64,000 nucleotides of DNA, taken from the NCBI GenBank assembly GCA_002300355.1, contig NSGV01000001.1:186001-250000 (forward strand). Direction: 5' to 3'. This document shows, in pieces, positions 9,108-18,899 of the stretch. A model generated the notes under the pieces. It made no database searches and was not told the DNA's origin. It was given only the letters and a program-made list of their open reading frames with translations. Within the stretch, counting starts at the first letter, position 1. Each line of letters starts with the position of its first letter. The position numbers and the translations under genes were made by a program. The stretch is from Streptomyces sp. TLI_235 (GTDB lineage: Bacteria > Actinomycetota > Actinomycetes > Streptomycetales > Streptomycetaceae).

Positions 9108-10784
9108 GTGGAGGCACTCGGGTCCGCGGACCCTCGGCAGGTGGGCGATTACCGCCTGCTCCGCAGGCTCGGCGCGGGCGGGATGGGACAGGTCTTCCTG
9201 GGACGGACCGCAGGCGGGCGCACGGTGGCGGTGAAGATGGTGCACCCGCCCTACGTCGCCGACCACGAGTTCCGGGTGCGGTTCCGGCAGGAGGTGGCGG
9301 CGGCCCGGCGGGTCGGCGGTCGATGGACCGCGCCGGTGCTGGACGCCGACACCGAGAGCGACCGCCCCTGGGTGGCCACCGGCTACATCGCCGGACCGTC
9401 GCTGGGATCGGCGGTCCGCGAGTTCGGTCCGCTGCCGCCCACGGCCGTCCACTCGCTCGGGATCGGACTGGCCGAGGCGCTGCAGGCCGTGCACGGCCTC
9501 GGTCTCGTCCACCGGGACGTCAAACCGTCGAACGTCCTTCTGGCTCTGGACGGGCCGCGGCTCATCGACTTCGGCATCAGCCGGGCCCTGGACGCCGCGA
9601 CCGCGCTCACTCAGTCGGGCTTCGTGGTCGGAAGCCCCGGCTACCTCTCCCCGGAGCAGGCCGAGGGGCGCACGGTCGGCCCGGCTTCGGACGTCTTCTC
9701 GCTGGGCGCGGTGCTGGCGTACGCCGCCACCGGCGTCCCGCCGTTCGGCGCGGGCGTGAGCACGCCCGTCCTGCTCTACCGCGTCCTGCACGCGGAGCCC
9801 GACCTCGGCGGACCCGACGGGCTCGACCCCGAGCTGCGGGACCTCGTGTCCGCCTGCCTCGCCAAGGACCCCGCAGAGCGGCCCACCCCGGCCCGGATCC
9901 GTGAGCGGCTGGCGGCCGGCGACCTGGCGGCGGCGAACCGGCTGACGGAGCGCAACTGGCTGCCGTCCGCCATCGCCGGCTCACTGGCCCGGCTCGCGGT
10001 CGACCTGCTCGACCTCGACGCCGAGGCCGCAGCCGCGCCGGACCGACGCCCGGGCGACATCGCCCCGCCACCCCGCCGGCTCACCGCCCAGGCGGCGGAT
10101 CCGGTACACCGCAGCCCGACGGTGCCGGGAGCCGCGGCCGAACTGCCGCCGCCCCCGGCCCACCCGCCCGCCGTGACGGCCGCGGCCTCCCCGCAGGCCG
10201 GAATCGTGCCGACGGCCGACTCCCCGCGCGCAAAGGCTCGGTCCGGCCGCAGCCGTGCCGCCCTCGTCATCGTCGCCGCGCTGGCGGTCGTGGTGGCCGG
10301 TACGACCGTCTACCTCTCCACCGTCCACCGGAACCAGGCCTCCGGCGCCCGACAGCCGACGGTCGGCGACCACATCACCACCGTCATCTCCGACCCGTCC
10401 GCACCGGCGTCGCCGTCCTCCGGCGGATCGCCCTCGCAGACGCCCGCCGGCGCGATACCCACCGCCTTCCTCGGTACCTGGCACGGTCGGCTCACCAGCC
10501 GGCAGAACGACATCGCGGCGGACTTCACCATCACCCTCGCCCAGGGCCGGCAGGGAGAGCCGGTCGGGACCATCCGCAACAACACCGGTGCCGGCACCCG
10601 CTACTGCGACTCCATCGCCGACCTGATCTCCATCGGCACCGACCGCCTGATCCTCAAGACCCGCCCGATGAGCCTCCTCACCGGCTGCGCAGCCGACCCG
10701 CACGAGCAGGTCTACACGCGCAACCCCGACGGCAGCCTCCATCTCGGCGTCGGCGCGTTCTTCGGCGACCTCGCCAGGAATTGA
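9108..10784 (+). CDS. Membrane Ser/Thr protein kinase (PknB-type)
   Basis: About 558-residue Hanks-type kinase that phosphorylates Ser/Thr on target proteins. I chose the GTG at 9108 because GAGAGGA sits about 9 bases before it; a GTG at 9069 is an alternative. The cytoplasmic kinase domain has the glycine loop LGAGGMGQV, the ATP lysine in VAVKM, the catalytic loop HRDVKPSNVLL, the DFG motif DFGISR and GSPGYLSPEQAEG, and all key residues look intact. A Pro/Ala-rich linker (about residues 300-380) is followed by one membrane helix (AALVIVAALAVVVAGTTVYL). An extracellular C-terminal domain of about 120 residues (GTWHGRLTSRQNDIAADFTI) has two cysteines and may act as the sensor. No PASTA repeats are present. 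It is transcribed alone. Confidence 0.92.
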   Translation: MEALGSADPRQVGDYRLLRRLGAGGMGQVFLGRTAGGRTVAVKMVHPPYVADHEFRVRFRQEVAAARRVGGRWTAPVLDADTESDRPWVATGYIAGPSLGSAVREFGPLPPTAVHSLGIGLAEALQAVHGLGLVHRDVKPSNVLLALDGPRLIDFGISRALDAATALTQSGFVVGSPGYLSPEQAEGRTVGPASDVFSLGAVLAYAATGVPPFGAGVSTPVLLYRVLHAEPDLGGPDGLDPELRDLVSACLAKDPAERPTPARIRERLAAGDLAAANRLTERNWLPSAIAGSLARLAVDLLDLDAEAAAAPDRRPGDIAPPPRRLTAQAADPVHRSPTVPGAAAELPPPPAHPPAVTAAASPQAGIVPTADSPRAKARSGRSRAALVIVAALAVVVAGTTVYLSTVHRNQASGARQPTVGDHITTVISDPSAPASPSSGGSPSQTPAGAIPTAFLGTWHGRLTSRQNDIAADFTITLAQGRQGEPVGTIRNNTGAGTRYCDSIADLISIGTDRLILKTRPMSLLTGCAADPHEQVYTRNPDGSLHLGVGAFFGDLARN

Positions 10785-10927
10785 CCGACGTTCACCCCGT
10801 CAGCCCGCCGTGCGCCGGAGCCGACGGGCAGTAACCGGCCGACGGGGAGAGCTTCGAGCCGGACGGGCTGGAGCGCCCGAGTACCTGACCGCGGTGCGTG
10901 CCGAGGCCGGCAACGTCCGTGGTCAAC

Positions 10928-11779
10928 TCACCGGAGACGTGTAGCAGTCCGGACAAGGTCGGCGACGGCTCTGGACCGGCTCTGCGGTGGCCAGGCGATC
11001 ACGGTGGTGACCGTCGGCGCGTCCAGCACGGGCACGGCGGCGAGGTCATCGTGCAGTTGGGCTCGGCACGACTCCGGTGAGACCGCGCAAGCACGGCCGA
11101 GCGCGACGAGCTGCAACAACTGCGCGTGGTCGCGGACCTGCGGTCCGGGGCCGGGCGGGTAGGTGCCGTCGGAATCGGGCCAGCGTGGCAGGGGCAGGCC
11201 GGGCAGTTCGGTGATGTCGGCCATGTGCACATGGGCCCGGACGGTGAGCGGATGCCCGGCCGGCAGCACCACAACCTGGCTCTCCGTGCTGAGCTCCTCG
11301 GTGTGGAACCCGGCCGTCGAGTCGAACGGCCGGTGCAGCAGCGCCACGTCGGCCCGGCCCTCGCGCAGGAATCGTTCCTGCTCGGCTGGCCCGCACAGGA
11401 TGACGTCGACGGGCACTGCGCCGGGTTCGGCAGCGTACGCCTCGAGCAGCTTCGCCAGCAGTTCGCGGGACGCGCTGGCTTTCGTGACCAGGACCAGGCC
11501 GGGACGGCCGGTCGCGGAGTGGGCGGCGCGGCGGGTTCGGCGCTCGGCGGCATCGACCGCGTCGAGGGCCGCCCGGCCCTCCGCCAGCAGCACCGAGCCG
11601 GCCTCGGTCAGCGTGACGGTGCGGCTGGTCCGGTCCAGCAGCGCTGCCCCGAGCCGGCGTTCGAGCTGCTGAATCGCCCGCGACAGAGGCGGCTGCGCGA
11701 GCCCGAGCCGCTGCGCGGCGCGCCCGAAGTGCAGTTCCTCAGCGACAGCGACGAAATAGCGCAGTTCCCGGGTCTCCAT
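10928..11779 (-). CDS. LysR-family transcriptional regulator
   Basis: 283-residue LysR-type regulator. The N-terminal winged helix-turn-helix is METRELRYFVAVAEELHFGR, continuing AAQRLGLAQPPLSRAIQQLE. A type II periplasmic-binding-like effector domain follows from about residue 90. It is divergently transcribed from a short-chain dehydrogenase gene 94 bases away. The gap contains a LysR-box palindrome (11802-11816), so it probably regulates that gene and itself. The effector is unknown. Confidence 0.92.
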   Translation of the reverse strand: METRELRYFVAVAEELHFGRAAQRLGLAQPPLSRAIQQLERRLGAALLDRTSRTVTLTEAGSVLLAEGRAALDAVDAAERRTRRAAHSATGRPGLVLVTKASASRELLAKLLEAYAAEPGAVPVDVILCGPAEQERFLREGRADVALLHRPFDSTAGFHTEELSTESQVVVLPAGHPLTVRAHVHMADITELPGLPLPRWPDSDGTYPPGPGPQVRDHAQLLQLVALGRACAVSPESCRAQLHDDLAAVPVLDAPTVTTVIAWPPQSRSRAVADLVRTATRLR

Positions 11780-11801
11780 GCGGCCACGCTACTCCGGATC
11801 A

Positions 11802-11816
11802 ATACCCGGACGGTAT
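11802..11816. promoter_or_regulatory. Probable LysR box (T-N11-A palindrome)
   Basis: ATACCCGGACGGTAT is a 15-base interrupted palindrome (ATACC-N5-GGTAT) that fits the T-N11-A consensus of LysR operators. It lies 23 bases upstream of the LysR start codon and about 58 bases upstream of the dehydrogenase start, where such a site is expected. Confidence 0.65.
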
Positions 11817-11873
11817 CGCTGCCCACCCAATCGGTCTTGGACCACCGCTGGAGTCCGAGGGCAGCATGGTCCC

Positions 11874-12605
11874 ATGAGCGAACGAACGATTGCGCTGGTC
11901 ACCGGCGCGAACAAGGGAATCGGCTACGAGATCGCCGCGGGCCTGGGCGCCCTCGGCTGGAGTGTCGGCGTCGGCGCCCGCGACGATCAGCGCCGTAAGG
12001 CCGCGGTGGATGGACTGCGCGCGGCCGGCGTCGACGCGTTCGGCGTACCACTGGACGTGACCGACGACGCGAGCGTGACCGCCGCCGCACGGCTGATCGA
12101 GGAACGGGCCGGGCGCCTCGACGTGCTCGTCAACAACGCCGGAATCACCGGCGGCATGCCACAGGAGCCCACCCGGGTCGACCCCGCCACCATCCGGACG
12201 GTCGTGGAGACCAACGTGATCGGCGTCATCCGCGTCACCAACGCAGTGATGCCGCTGCTGCGCCGGTCCACCTCACCTCGGATCGTGAACATGTCCAGCA
12301 GTGTCGGCTCCCTCACCCGCCAGTCAGGAACCGCTGCTGAACAGACGACTGGTCCGGTGGCCGTGGCGTACTCGCCGTCGAAGACGCTCCTGAACGCCGT
12401 CACCCTCCAGTACGTCCGGGAGCTGAGCGGCACGAACATCCTGATCAACGCCGGCTGCCCCGGCTACGTCGCGACCGACCTCAACGGCTTCCGCGGCGTG
12501 CGCACCCCCGAACAGGGCGCGGCGATCGCCATCCGACTCGCGACCCTGCCCGACGACGGCCCGACCGGCAAGTTCTTCGAGGACGCCGGCGAAGTTCCCT
12601 GGTGA
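11874..12605 (+). CDS. Short-chain dehydrogenase/reductase
   Basis: 243-residue classical SDR oxidoreductase, probably NADP(H)-dependent, starting MSERTIALVTGANKGIG. It shows the Rossmann glycine motif TGANKGIG, the NNAG motif (VLVNNAGITG), a catalytic serine in NMSSSVGSL and the YSPSK (YxxxK) catalytic pair. Its length and TGANKGIGYEIA opening resemble carbonyl-reductase-like bacterial SDRs. The substrate is unknown. It is controlled most likely by the divergent LysR gene through the palindrome between them. Confidence 0.9.
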   Translation: MSERTIALVTGANKGIGYEIAAGLGALGWSVGVGARDDQRRKAAVDGLRAAGVDAFGVPLDVTDDASVTAAARLIEERAGRLDVLVNNAGITGGMPQEPTRVDPATIRTVVETNVIGVIRVTNAVMPLLRRSTSPRIVNMSSSVGSLTRQSGTAAEQTTGPVAVAYSPSKTLLNAVTLQYVRELSGTNILINAGCPGYVATDLNGFRGVRTPEQGAAIAIRLATLPDDGPTGKFFEDAGEVPW

Positions 12606-13572
12606 TGTGCACGGGGGGCATCGCCCGCCGACGGAGACCGCGACCGAGTGGCAGCGGCTGTACAGGAGAGAGCAGGCTGAGCTGATCTCCCATCTGCACT
12701 GCGGGCCGGTGAGGTCATCGAGGCGGGCGGCGAGGTCGCCGTGGTCGGCGGTGAGATGGGGGTGCGCCGCACCCTGCCCGACCGTGCCTTCGACACCGTC
12801 ATCTCCCGCGCCGTCGGCATGCCCCCGGGCCCGCGTCGTTCCGGTGTGGTGATCGCTCCTGGCCGTACTCCGATCATGCCGCTGGACCGCCGTATCGTCG
12901 TGATCGCGTTCGCGTAGCGCTGGCGCTGGCAGCTCCGGCCCCTGACGGTTCGCCGGTTCGGCCGGCGGGCGCGCCCGGACAGGGCGTTGAGGCCGGAGAA
13001 GTCGCACAAGCACCTGACCCCGCACGAATCCGCGGAGCGCCCGCACCCGCGCGGCCGGCGGTCAGGTCGGCGAGCAGCCGGGCCTCGGCGAGGAGCAGGC
13101 CCGCTGGCCGCGCGCCAAGGCTCCGGCAGTGGGCGCACGGTGGTCGTTGTCGGCCGCCGGGGCAGTTACCTCCAGACGGTGCCATGGAACACGAACGGGC
13201 CGCCGGTGCGCCGGGTGCCGGGACTGTGATGACGCGCAGCACGGCGTACCCAAACCAGCATCCTCCCGCCCGCTCACTAGCTGATGCCTGCCACTACTGG
13301 CGGCCCCGGCGCGTGTCCTGCTTCGATGCCGCGGGACGGGGCCGCTGTGCCGGGCTCCTCGATGGCCGGCAGCCCGCGTACCGGGTGGCAGGTGGGACGA
13401 GGCTGGACTTCCTCGCCGAACTCGACCGCCTGACGTCCCGGTGCCCTGCACCGTCCGCCCGCCCCGAACCCGCCGGCGCCACACCGCGCCCGTTCGGCCC
13501 AGACCGACGCGTGCGCCGACCGCCACGGTGTTCGACTGGATCGGACCACATCCAGCTGAAACGGACTCCACC
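12606..13572. other. Intergenic stretch of about 1 kb, no recognised gene
   Basis: No frame shows a domain. A stop-to-stop frame at about 12,680-12,917 on the + strand reads EVIEAGGEVAVVGGEMGVRR and continues to RRIVVIAFA. It has coding-like composition but no start with a ribosome site, so it may be the tail of a lost gene. The remainder gives only Arg/Pro-rich shadows. Confidence 0.4.
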
Positions 13573-13869
13573 ATGGCGATCGCCGCAGTCTTCGAGATCC
13601 CGGGCATGACCCAGGACCAGTACGAGCAGAGCGCGGACAAGGTGACCGGCGGCCGCGGCCCCGTCACGAGCTCCGACGACTGGCCCGTTCCCGGCCTCAT
13701 CTCGCACACCGCCGCTCCCACTCCGGGCGGCTGGCTCGTCGTCGACGTCTGGGAGTCGGAGGAAGCCTTCCGGCAGTTCGGGGAGATCATCGTCCCGATC
13801 CTGAACGAGCTCGGCGTTCCCAACGCGCACCCGAAGATCTACCCGGTGCACACCGTCGTGACCAGGTAA
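13573..13869 (+). CDS. Small dimeric alpha+beta barrel-like protein
   Basis: 98-residue protein from the ATG at 13573 (MAIAAVFEIPGMTQDQYEQS). The layout of an initial hydrophobic strand, PGMTQDQYEQ helix, LISHTAAPTPGGWLVVDVWE strand pair and SEEAFRQFGEIIVPIL helix matches small ABM-like (antibiotic biosynthesis monooxygenase/dimeric alpha-beta barrel) proteins. These are common in Streptomyces and often lack a known reaction. It stands alone. Confidence 0.65.
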   Translation: MAIAAVFEIPGMTQDQYEQSADKVTGGRGPVTSSDDWPVPGLISHTAAPTPGGWLVVDVWESEEAFRQFGEIIVPILNELGVPNAHPKIYPVHTVVTR

Positions 13870-14635
13870 GGGCCGCCCGGCCGATCACGGGACAGGCCCG
13901 GCACCAACCGGGCAAGCACCGTACCGAGCCCGTCCCCTGCCTGGCCCCGCACCTGCGTGCCCTCCTCGACACCGGCACCTGACCGGTCTGCAGCCCGGGC
14001 GCAGCCGACGGCCGGCGTGTGTCCCTTCGCTTCGGCGTCGGCCGGTCGAAGCTGCACGACACCCGTCCCGACGTCGCGCCGACGCGACGAGCAGCGGTTC
14101 GAGCTGTCCCGACCACGCCCTCGGCCAGTGCGCGCGGCCCGGCCGCGCGTCCAGGCACAGCAGGCAGCTGCCGGGGCGCAGCGCGCCAACCCGGGGCGCG
14201 GCGCAGCGATGAGGTGCCGACCGAAAGGATCCGCCCGGTGCCCGCGCCGACGACGCCCTCCGGGGCTGATGCCGGGCACCGGTTACCGTGCCGGCACGAG
14301 GTCTGTGCTCGCCACGGCCACGACCAGGGCGAACTGCCGGGCGGCGCGCAGGCAGCGCTCCGCCGCCCGGCTCGGGTCCCTCTCTCACGGGCGGCGTCCT
14401 GCAGGATGAGCAAGGCTGCGACCAGGGCGGTGTGGGTGACCTCGTCGAGGATCTCCTCGGCGGTGTACTAGCCGCTGCCGACGAGGTCGGCCAGCACGGC
14501 GAGCCCGTCCTCCGGATCGGCGGCCGCCTGCCCGGCGGTGGCCGGCTGACCCGCCCCCAGGCGGGCGTGGCCGCCCCGGCCGGGCAAGGCCGGGCAGCGA
14601 GCGAGGACCGTATGACCCGCATGTCCGGGCCGCGC
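13870..14635. other. Decayed intergenic region with a leftward remnant
   Basis: No intact gene. On the - strand around 14,530-14,400 a coding-like piece reads DPEDGLAVLADLVGSG, then an in-frame TAG at about 14,470, then YTAEEILDEVTHTALVAALL. I do not recognise the family. It looks like a decayed gene interrupted by a stop. The rest gives only compositional shadows. Confidence 0.35.
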
Positions 14636-15052
14636 TGGGAAGCCGGCCGACGGGCGACCCGGAGGACGCCCCGCACCCGTACCCCGAGCTGTTCGGGATC
14701 CTCACCGATTTCTTCACCCGGGCCGTGCTCCTCCCCCGGTCGGCTCGGCTGGAACGACGACCGGCTGCGTATCAGTGGGCCGTCCTGCATCCTCGCTCGC
14801 CTGCTTCTTCAGCACCTGGAGCGTCACGGGCTCGGCTTGGAGGACGCACCCGTGCTGGAGGCTCCGGAATCGTCGATTGCCCCGGTCGGCGAGGCGATGG
14901 CCGAGTGCATCACCCAGGCGTTGAACGCGAGCCTCTGGTTCGTCTACGCGGCCGCCCACACCGGCACCACCGACACCGCTGTCGCCTTCCGCACCGTGTT
15001 CGGCACGGACGCCGCCCTCCACGTCGTCAGCGGGTACGGACCGGCCGATTGA
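14636..15052 (+). pseudogene. Unrecognised frameshifted ORF
   Basis: Two frames join into one plausible protein. Frame one reads DPEDAPHPYPELFGILTDFF, then TRAVLLP, up to about 14,740. Frame two continues WNDDRLRISGPSCILARLLL, then QHLERHGLGLEDAP, and ends VAFRTVFGTDAALHVVSGYG-PAD at 15052. The frames differ by one shift near 14,740. There is no recognised domain. It is likely a decayed accessory gene of about 140 residues. Confidence 0.3.
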
Positions 15053-15407
15053 CGGCACGCCATAGAACCAACGGCGTAGCGAAGACAGGTCGGGCGGTGG
15101 CCTGCTCCGGCTCTGAGAAGGCACACGAGGCCGTCACCTGGTAGGTGGCGGCCTCCGGCATGCTCCGGCCGGGCCGGGCACCTAACCGCGCAACAGCCAG
15201 GACCGGGTACGGGCTGCATCCGAGGTCCGGATGTCCTGGGCCGTCGGGGTCGTGCCCGCCAGGCGCAGCCGCGGTCGGTGGATGCGCAGGTCGAGGGCGA
15301 TGAAGATCCGGCGGCGGAACCGTCGCGGACGGCGGTGACGGTCGCGGCGCTCGTCTCCGGGCGGGCGGCGAGGTACGTGGCCGGCCCGCCCTGCGCCGCG
15401 AGCTCCG

Positions 15408-16502
15408 TCAGGACCGCGCGATCAGCAGGCCCGTCGAGGAGGCCAGCCCGGTAGTCGCGACGTGCCGCAAGCCCGCGGCGGCGAACAGCGCGGTGAACTC
15501 CGCCTCGGTACGTTCCCGGCCGGGGTGCAGTGCCATCATGACGGTGTCCCGCAGCTTCCCGTCGTGTGGTCTGTTGTCCTCCGGCACGATGGCGTCGATG
15601 ACGATGACCTGGGCATTGGGTGCCATCGCCTGCCGGATCCTGCCGAGCACCGCCACGCACTGCTGGTCGTCCCAGTCGTGCAGAATCATCGAGAGGAGGT
15701 AGGCGTCCGCGCCGTGCGGCACGCTGTCGAAGAAGTCCCCGCCGACCAGGTCGACCCGGTCAGCGACGCCGGCCGCTTCCAGCACCGCCTTTGCGCCCCG
15801 AACCACCGACGGCTGGTCCAGCAGGGTGGCCCGCAGCTCCGGGTAGCGTGGCAGGATCGTGGCGAGCAGGTGTCCCTGCCCGCCGCCGACATCAACCACC
15901 CGCGCCACGCTGGTCAGGTCGCAGTTCTCCACAGCCGCGGCGTGGACACGCCGGGCCATGTCGCCCATCGCGTCGTTGAAGAGTTCGGCCTGCTCCGGGT
16001 GGGCGGCCAGGTGTGACCACCAGTCCGTACCGTGGATGTGCGGGAACGTCGGGCGGCCGGTGCGCACTGAATACGACAGCGAGTTGATGGCCTGAAGTTT
16101 CTCGGGCAGCCCCCAGAATCTGGTCCAGGCCCGCACCGACCCGGGCACGTCGGCGCGCAGTGTCTCGGCCAGTGGGGTCAGGGCGAACGTCTCGGGCTCC
16201 ACCTCGCGAAAAATCTCCTGGCCGGCCAACGCCCGCAACACCCGGTGCAGTGATTGCGGGTGCGCCCCGCACCGGCGGGCGAGCTCCGATACCGGCATCG
16301 GCCCGTCGGCCAGGAGCTCCGCAATGTCAAACTCGACTGCCACTACGAGAAGTTGCGTGATGAGGGCGCCGTGCAACAGGTCCATCATCCGTTGCTGCGG
16401 CCGGCTGTCCGTTGGCGCGGGAACCACACCCGGCGGGCGCTCGGCCGCGCCCTCGCGGGCGCTCGACAAGACACGCTCTTCCTGGACCTCACGGTTCTGC
16501 AC
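15408..16502 (-). CDS. SAM-dependent O-methyltransferase
   Basis: 364-residue class I methyltransferase of the plant-type O-methyltransferase family (as in carminomycin 4-O-methyltransferase and other antibiotic tailoring enzymes). It starts at a GTG at 16502 with AAGGAG 7 bases upstream. The N-terminal dimerisation/winged-helix part includes ALITQLLVVAVEFDIAELLA. The SAM site is VVDVGGGQGHLLATIL, and the later motif LSMILHDWDDQQC contains the HDWDD sequence that holds the catalytic histidine region. It methylates a hydroxyl on an aromatic or polyketide substrate; which one is unknown. No biosynthetic genes are directly adjacent. Confidence 0.88.
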   Translation of the reverse strand: MQNREVQEERVLSSAREGAAERPPGVVPAPTDSRPQQRMMDLLHGALITQLLVVAVEFDIAELLADGPMPVSELARRCGAHPQSLHRVLRALAGQEIFREVEPETFALTPLAETLRADVPGSVRAWTRFWGLPEKLQAINSLSYSVRTGRPTFPHIHGTDWWSHLAAHPEQAELFNDAMGDMARRVHAAAVENCDLTSVARVVDVGGGQGHLLATILPRYPELRATLLDQPSVVRGAKAVLEAAGVADRVDLVGGDFFDSVPHGADAYLLSMILHDWDDQQCVAVLGRIRQAMAPNAQVIVIDAIVPEDNRPHDGKLRDTVMMALHPGRERTEAEFTALFAAAGLRHVATTGLASSTGLLIARS

Positions 16503-17202
16503 CTGGCTTCTCCTTGCTGTGAATAGCGGCTACTCATGCCTCGGGCACGGGATTGCCGAGTTGTTCGATGACGAATCATCTGGGTATGTCACTGGTCGTA
16601 GCGATCTGACACCAGGACGGTCACGGGGACCTTCGCGATTGCGGTGTGATCACGATGAGCAGCTCCTGGCCAGTGCCGCTTTGCCGATCAGCGCGAGCGG
16701 GCGCACTCCTCGGACCAGACGGACTTCAGGTTGGCGTGGACCTTCAGAACCCGCACTCGCCCTGGCCGGGGCCACTGCAGACCCGCCGACCAACGGCTTG
16801 ACCAGCGCAAGCTCCAGTCGGTCGCGAGGATGCCGCAGCAGATGTAGCGGCATGTCAAGAGCGGATGGCAGCCATGCACCCAGTCGCCGCCCCGACGTGG
16901 ACCTTCCCAGCGTGACCGTCAAACGACCCGCCCGTACTCCTGATTACGCCGAAAGTGGCCCGTCGCAGACCACCCGCACCCGGTGGAGCCCACGTGAACC
17001 GCACCGCCCGGTCTGCCCTGGACGGCCGAACTCACGCCATCGGCCGACGCCTCTTCAGTCCCGCGGTCCAGCCCTGGTGGCGGGCCCCGAGCGGCGCCCA
17101 TAGCGTCGATTCGACCGGCCGTCACACCGGCCGTCACCCATTGCACACCGTGCCACCACGCCAGCGCCCCCGCGAGCGCGGCAAGAAAGCAGGTCACCAC
17201 TC
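16503..17202. other. Intergenic stretch of 0.7 kb
   Basis: No recognised coding sequence on either strand. A leftward frame at 16,650-16,922 has no domain I recognise. Near the right end there is a perfect 12-base tandem duplication (17114-17137), listed separately. Confidence 0.45.
17114..17137. repeat. 12-base tandem repeat upstream of beta-helix gene
   Basis: ACCGGCCGTCAC occurs twice head to tail (17114-17125 and 17126-17137), 65 bases upstream of the secreted beta-helix gene. Such a pair could be an operator for a direct-repeat-binding regulator, or chance. Confidence 0.45.
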
Positions 17203-18309
17203 ATGCCCACGCGACGGGTCCATCACCTCGCCGCGGCCACTGCCGCCGCCGCGACCACCCTCACCACCATCCTTGCCACCCTGGGTGCGGTGCCGTCGGC
17301 TCACGCTGCCGACAGCCTGCATGTGGTCCAGCCAGGACAGTCGATCCAGCAAGCGGTCGACGCAGCCAGCCCCGGCGACACCGTCCAGTTACTCCCCGGC
17401 ACCTACCGCGGCAGCGTCCGGATCACCACCGCCGGCCTCACGCTTCGGGGCGCCGGTCCGAACAGCGTCATCACCCCGGGCGACGCCGCCGACGGCACCG
17501 CCGGTGACGCCATCTGCGCCGCCGCCGGCCACGGTGTCTGTGTCGTCGGCACCGACCAGAACCCGCTCGGCGGCATCACCATCGAGGCTCTTGCCGTCGC
17601 CGGCTTCCAGAAGAACGGCATCAACGCCACCGCGACCGACGGCATGACCGTGCGCGCCGCCTACATCCGCGACAACGGCCAGCAGGGCATCAGTCAGGAG
17701 AAGTCGACCCGTGCCGTGATCGTCGGCAACGAGGCGACCGGCAACGGCCAGTCCGGTGTCTTCCTCGCCAACATCGTGGACCCCGAGGGCGACAGCAGCG
17801 GCGGCGCGATCGACACCGCCGGCACCGTTATCAGCGGCAACCGGCTCACCGACAACCGGATCGGCGTCGCCGTCCGCCGCCTGCGCAACCTCAGCGTCGA
17901 GCAGAACGACATCCACGGGAACTGCGGCGGCGTCTTCATCGTCGGTGACGAGACCGTGCCCCGAGCAGGCGCGCTGAGCGTCACCCGCAACCGGGTCGTC
18001 GCCAACAACAAGTACTGCCCGCCCAGCGGGCGGCTCGATCACATCCAGGGCACCGGCATCCTCCTCACCGGCGCCGAGGAGGTGTCAGTGATGGACAACC
18101 AGGTCCGCGACAACGTCGGTGCCTCACCGATGTCCGGTGGCATCGTGTTCTTCCACAGTCTGGTCGGCGTGGCCAACACCGGAAACACCGTCGCGACCAA
18201 CAACGCGATCGGCAACTCCCCCGCCGACCTGGTCGACCGCGAAGGCGACAGCAGCAACTCCTTCGCCCGCAACCACTGCTCGGTCTCCGAACCCGTCGGC
18301 CACTGCTGA
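17203..18309 (+). CDS. Secreted right-handed parallel beta-helix protein
   Basis: 368-residue exported protein. MPTRRVHHLAAATAAAATTL begins a Sec signal with cleavage likely after SAHAA near residue 36. The mature part starts LHVVQPGQSIQQAVDAASPG and continues VQLLPGTYRGSVRITT, the entry motif of NosD/pectate-lyase-like beta-helix proteins. It then has repeated turns such as NGINATATDGMTVRAAYIRD, GNEATGNGQSGVFLAN and NRLTDNRIGVAVRRLRNLSV (PbH1-type repeats). It may bind or cleave an extracellular polysaccharide, but no catalytic residues are evident. It stands alone. Confidence 0.85.
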   Translation: MPTRRVHHLAAATAAAATTLTTILATLGAVPSAHAADSLHVVQPGQSIQQAVDAASPGDTVQLLPGTYRGSVRITTAGLTLRGAGPNSVITPGDAADGTAGDAICAAAGHGVCVVGTDQNPLGGITIEALAVAGFQKNGINATATDGMTVRAAYIRDNGQQGISQEKSTRAVIVGNEATGNGQSGVFLANIVDPEGDSSGGAIDTAGTVISGNRLTDNRIGVAVRRLRNLSVEQNDIHGNCGGVFIVGDETVPRAGALSVTRNRVVANNKYCPPSGRLDHIQGTGILLTGAEEVSVMDNQVRDNVGASPMSGGIVFFHSLVGVANTGNTVATNNAIGNSPADLVDREGDSSNSFARNHCSVSEPVGHC

Positions 18310-18855
18310 CCCCGCAGGCCTCCCACCCCACCCGCCTGGTGCCACGGGGCAGTCCGGGCCGGCAGTCGAGCTGGGCTGCACACCGGCGCCCCCACTGAGC
18401 ACTCCGCCGAGCTGAAGGCCACGACCGACCGGCTGCGCAACCTTCCACTGGCTGCCCTCCAGCACCCGGTCGGTGATCGTGGATACGGCCTCCTCGCCGG
18501 TCGCCATGCCGTAGAGGCAGGGCGGCCGGCGACGGCCGCACCGTCACCTGGATCGACATGCCGCGGCGGACGGACGATGCCCGGACCGGCCGAGTGACCA
18601 GCAACGAGCAACTGGAACTGTCGGTCCTCGCGGAACGCAACACCCGCGCGGCTGGCGGCCGAACGTGATCGGCTCCACCGGCGCCGGTGAGCACATCCTG
18701 CGGCCGGCCGGGGCGACTCGGCCGCGGTCAGGCCGCAGGAGCATGTCGGGCATCCGGGGCGGACAACCGGTACCAGCGCTGCAGCCCTCTCCTCGCTGGA
18801 AGTCCGCCCCGCAGGGGCGGCCAGCAGTCCGCGGCCGCGTCCGCCACCATCGATG
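18310..18855. other. Intergenic, no recognised gene
   Basis: About 550 bases with only compositional open frames. It marks the left border of the mobile-element and pseudogene zone. Confidence 0.4.
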
Positions 18856-18899
18856 CTCAGTGGGCGCCGCGCGGGGCTCCGCTTCGTTGATCAGGCGAG

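Noticed and set aside
16650..16922. Transposase fragment on the - strand
   Set aside because: Helical basic sequence with no DDE or HTH motif and no terminal repeats; not enough to support a mobile element.
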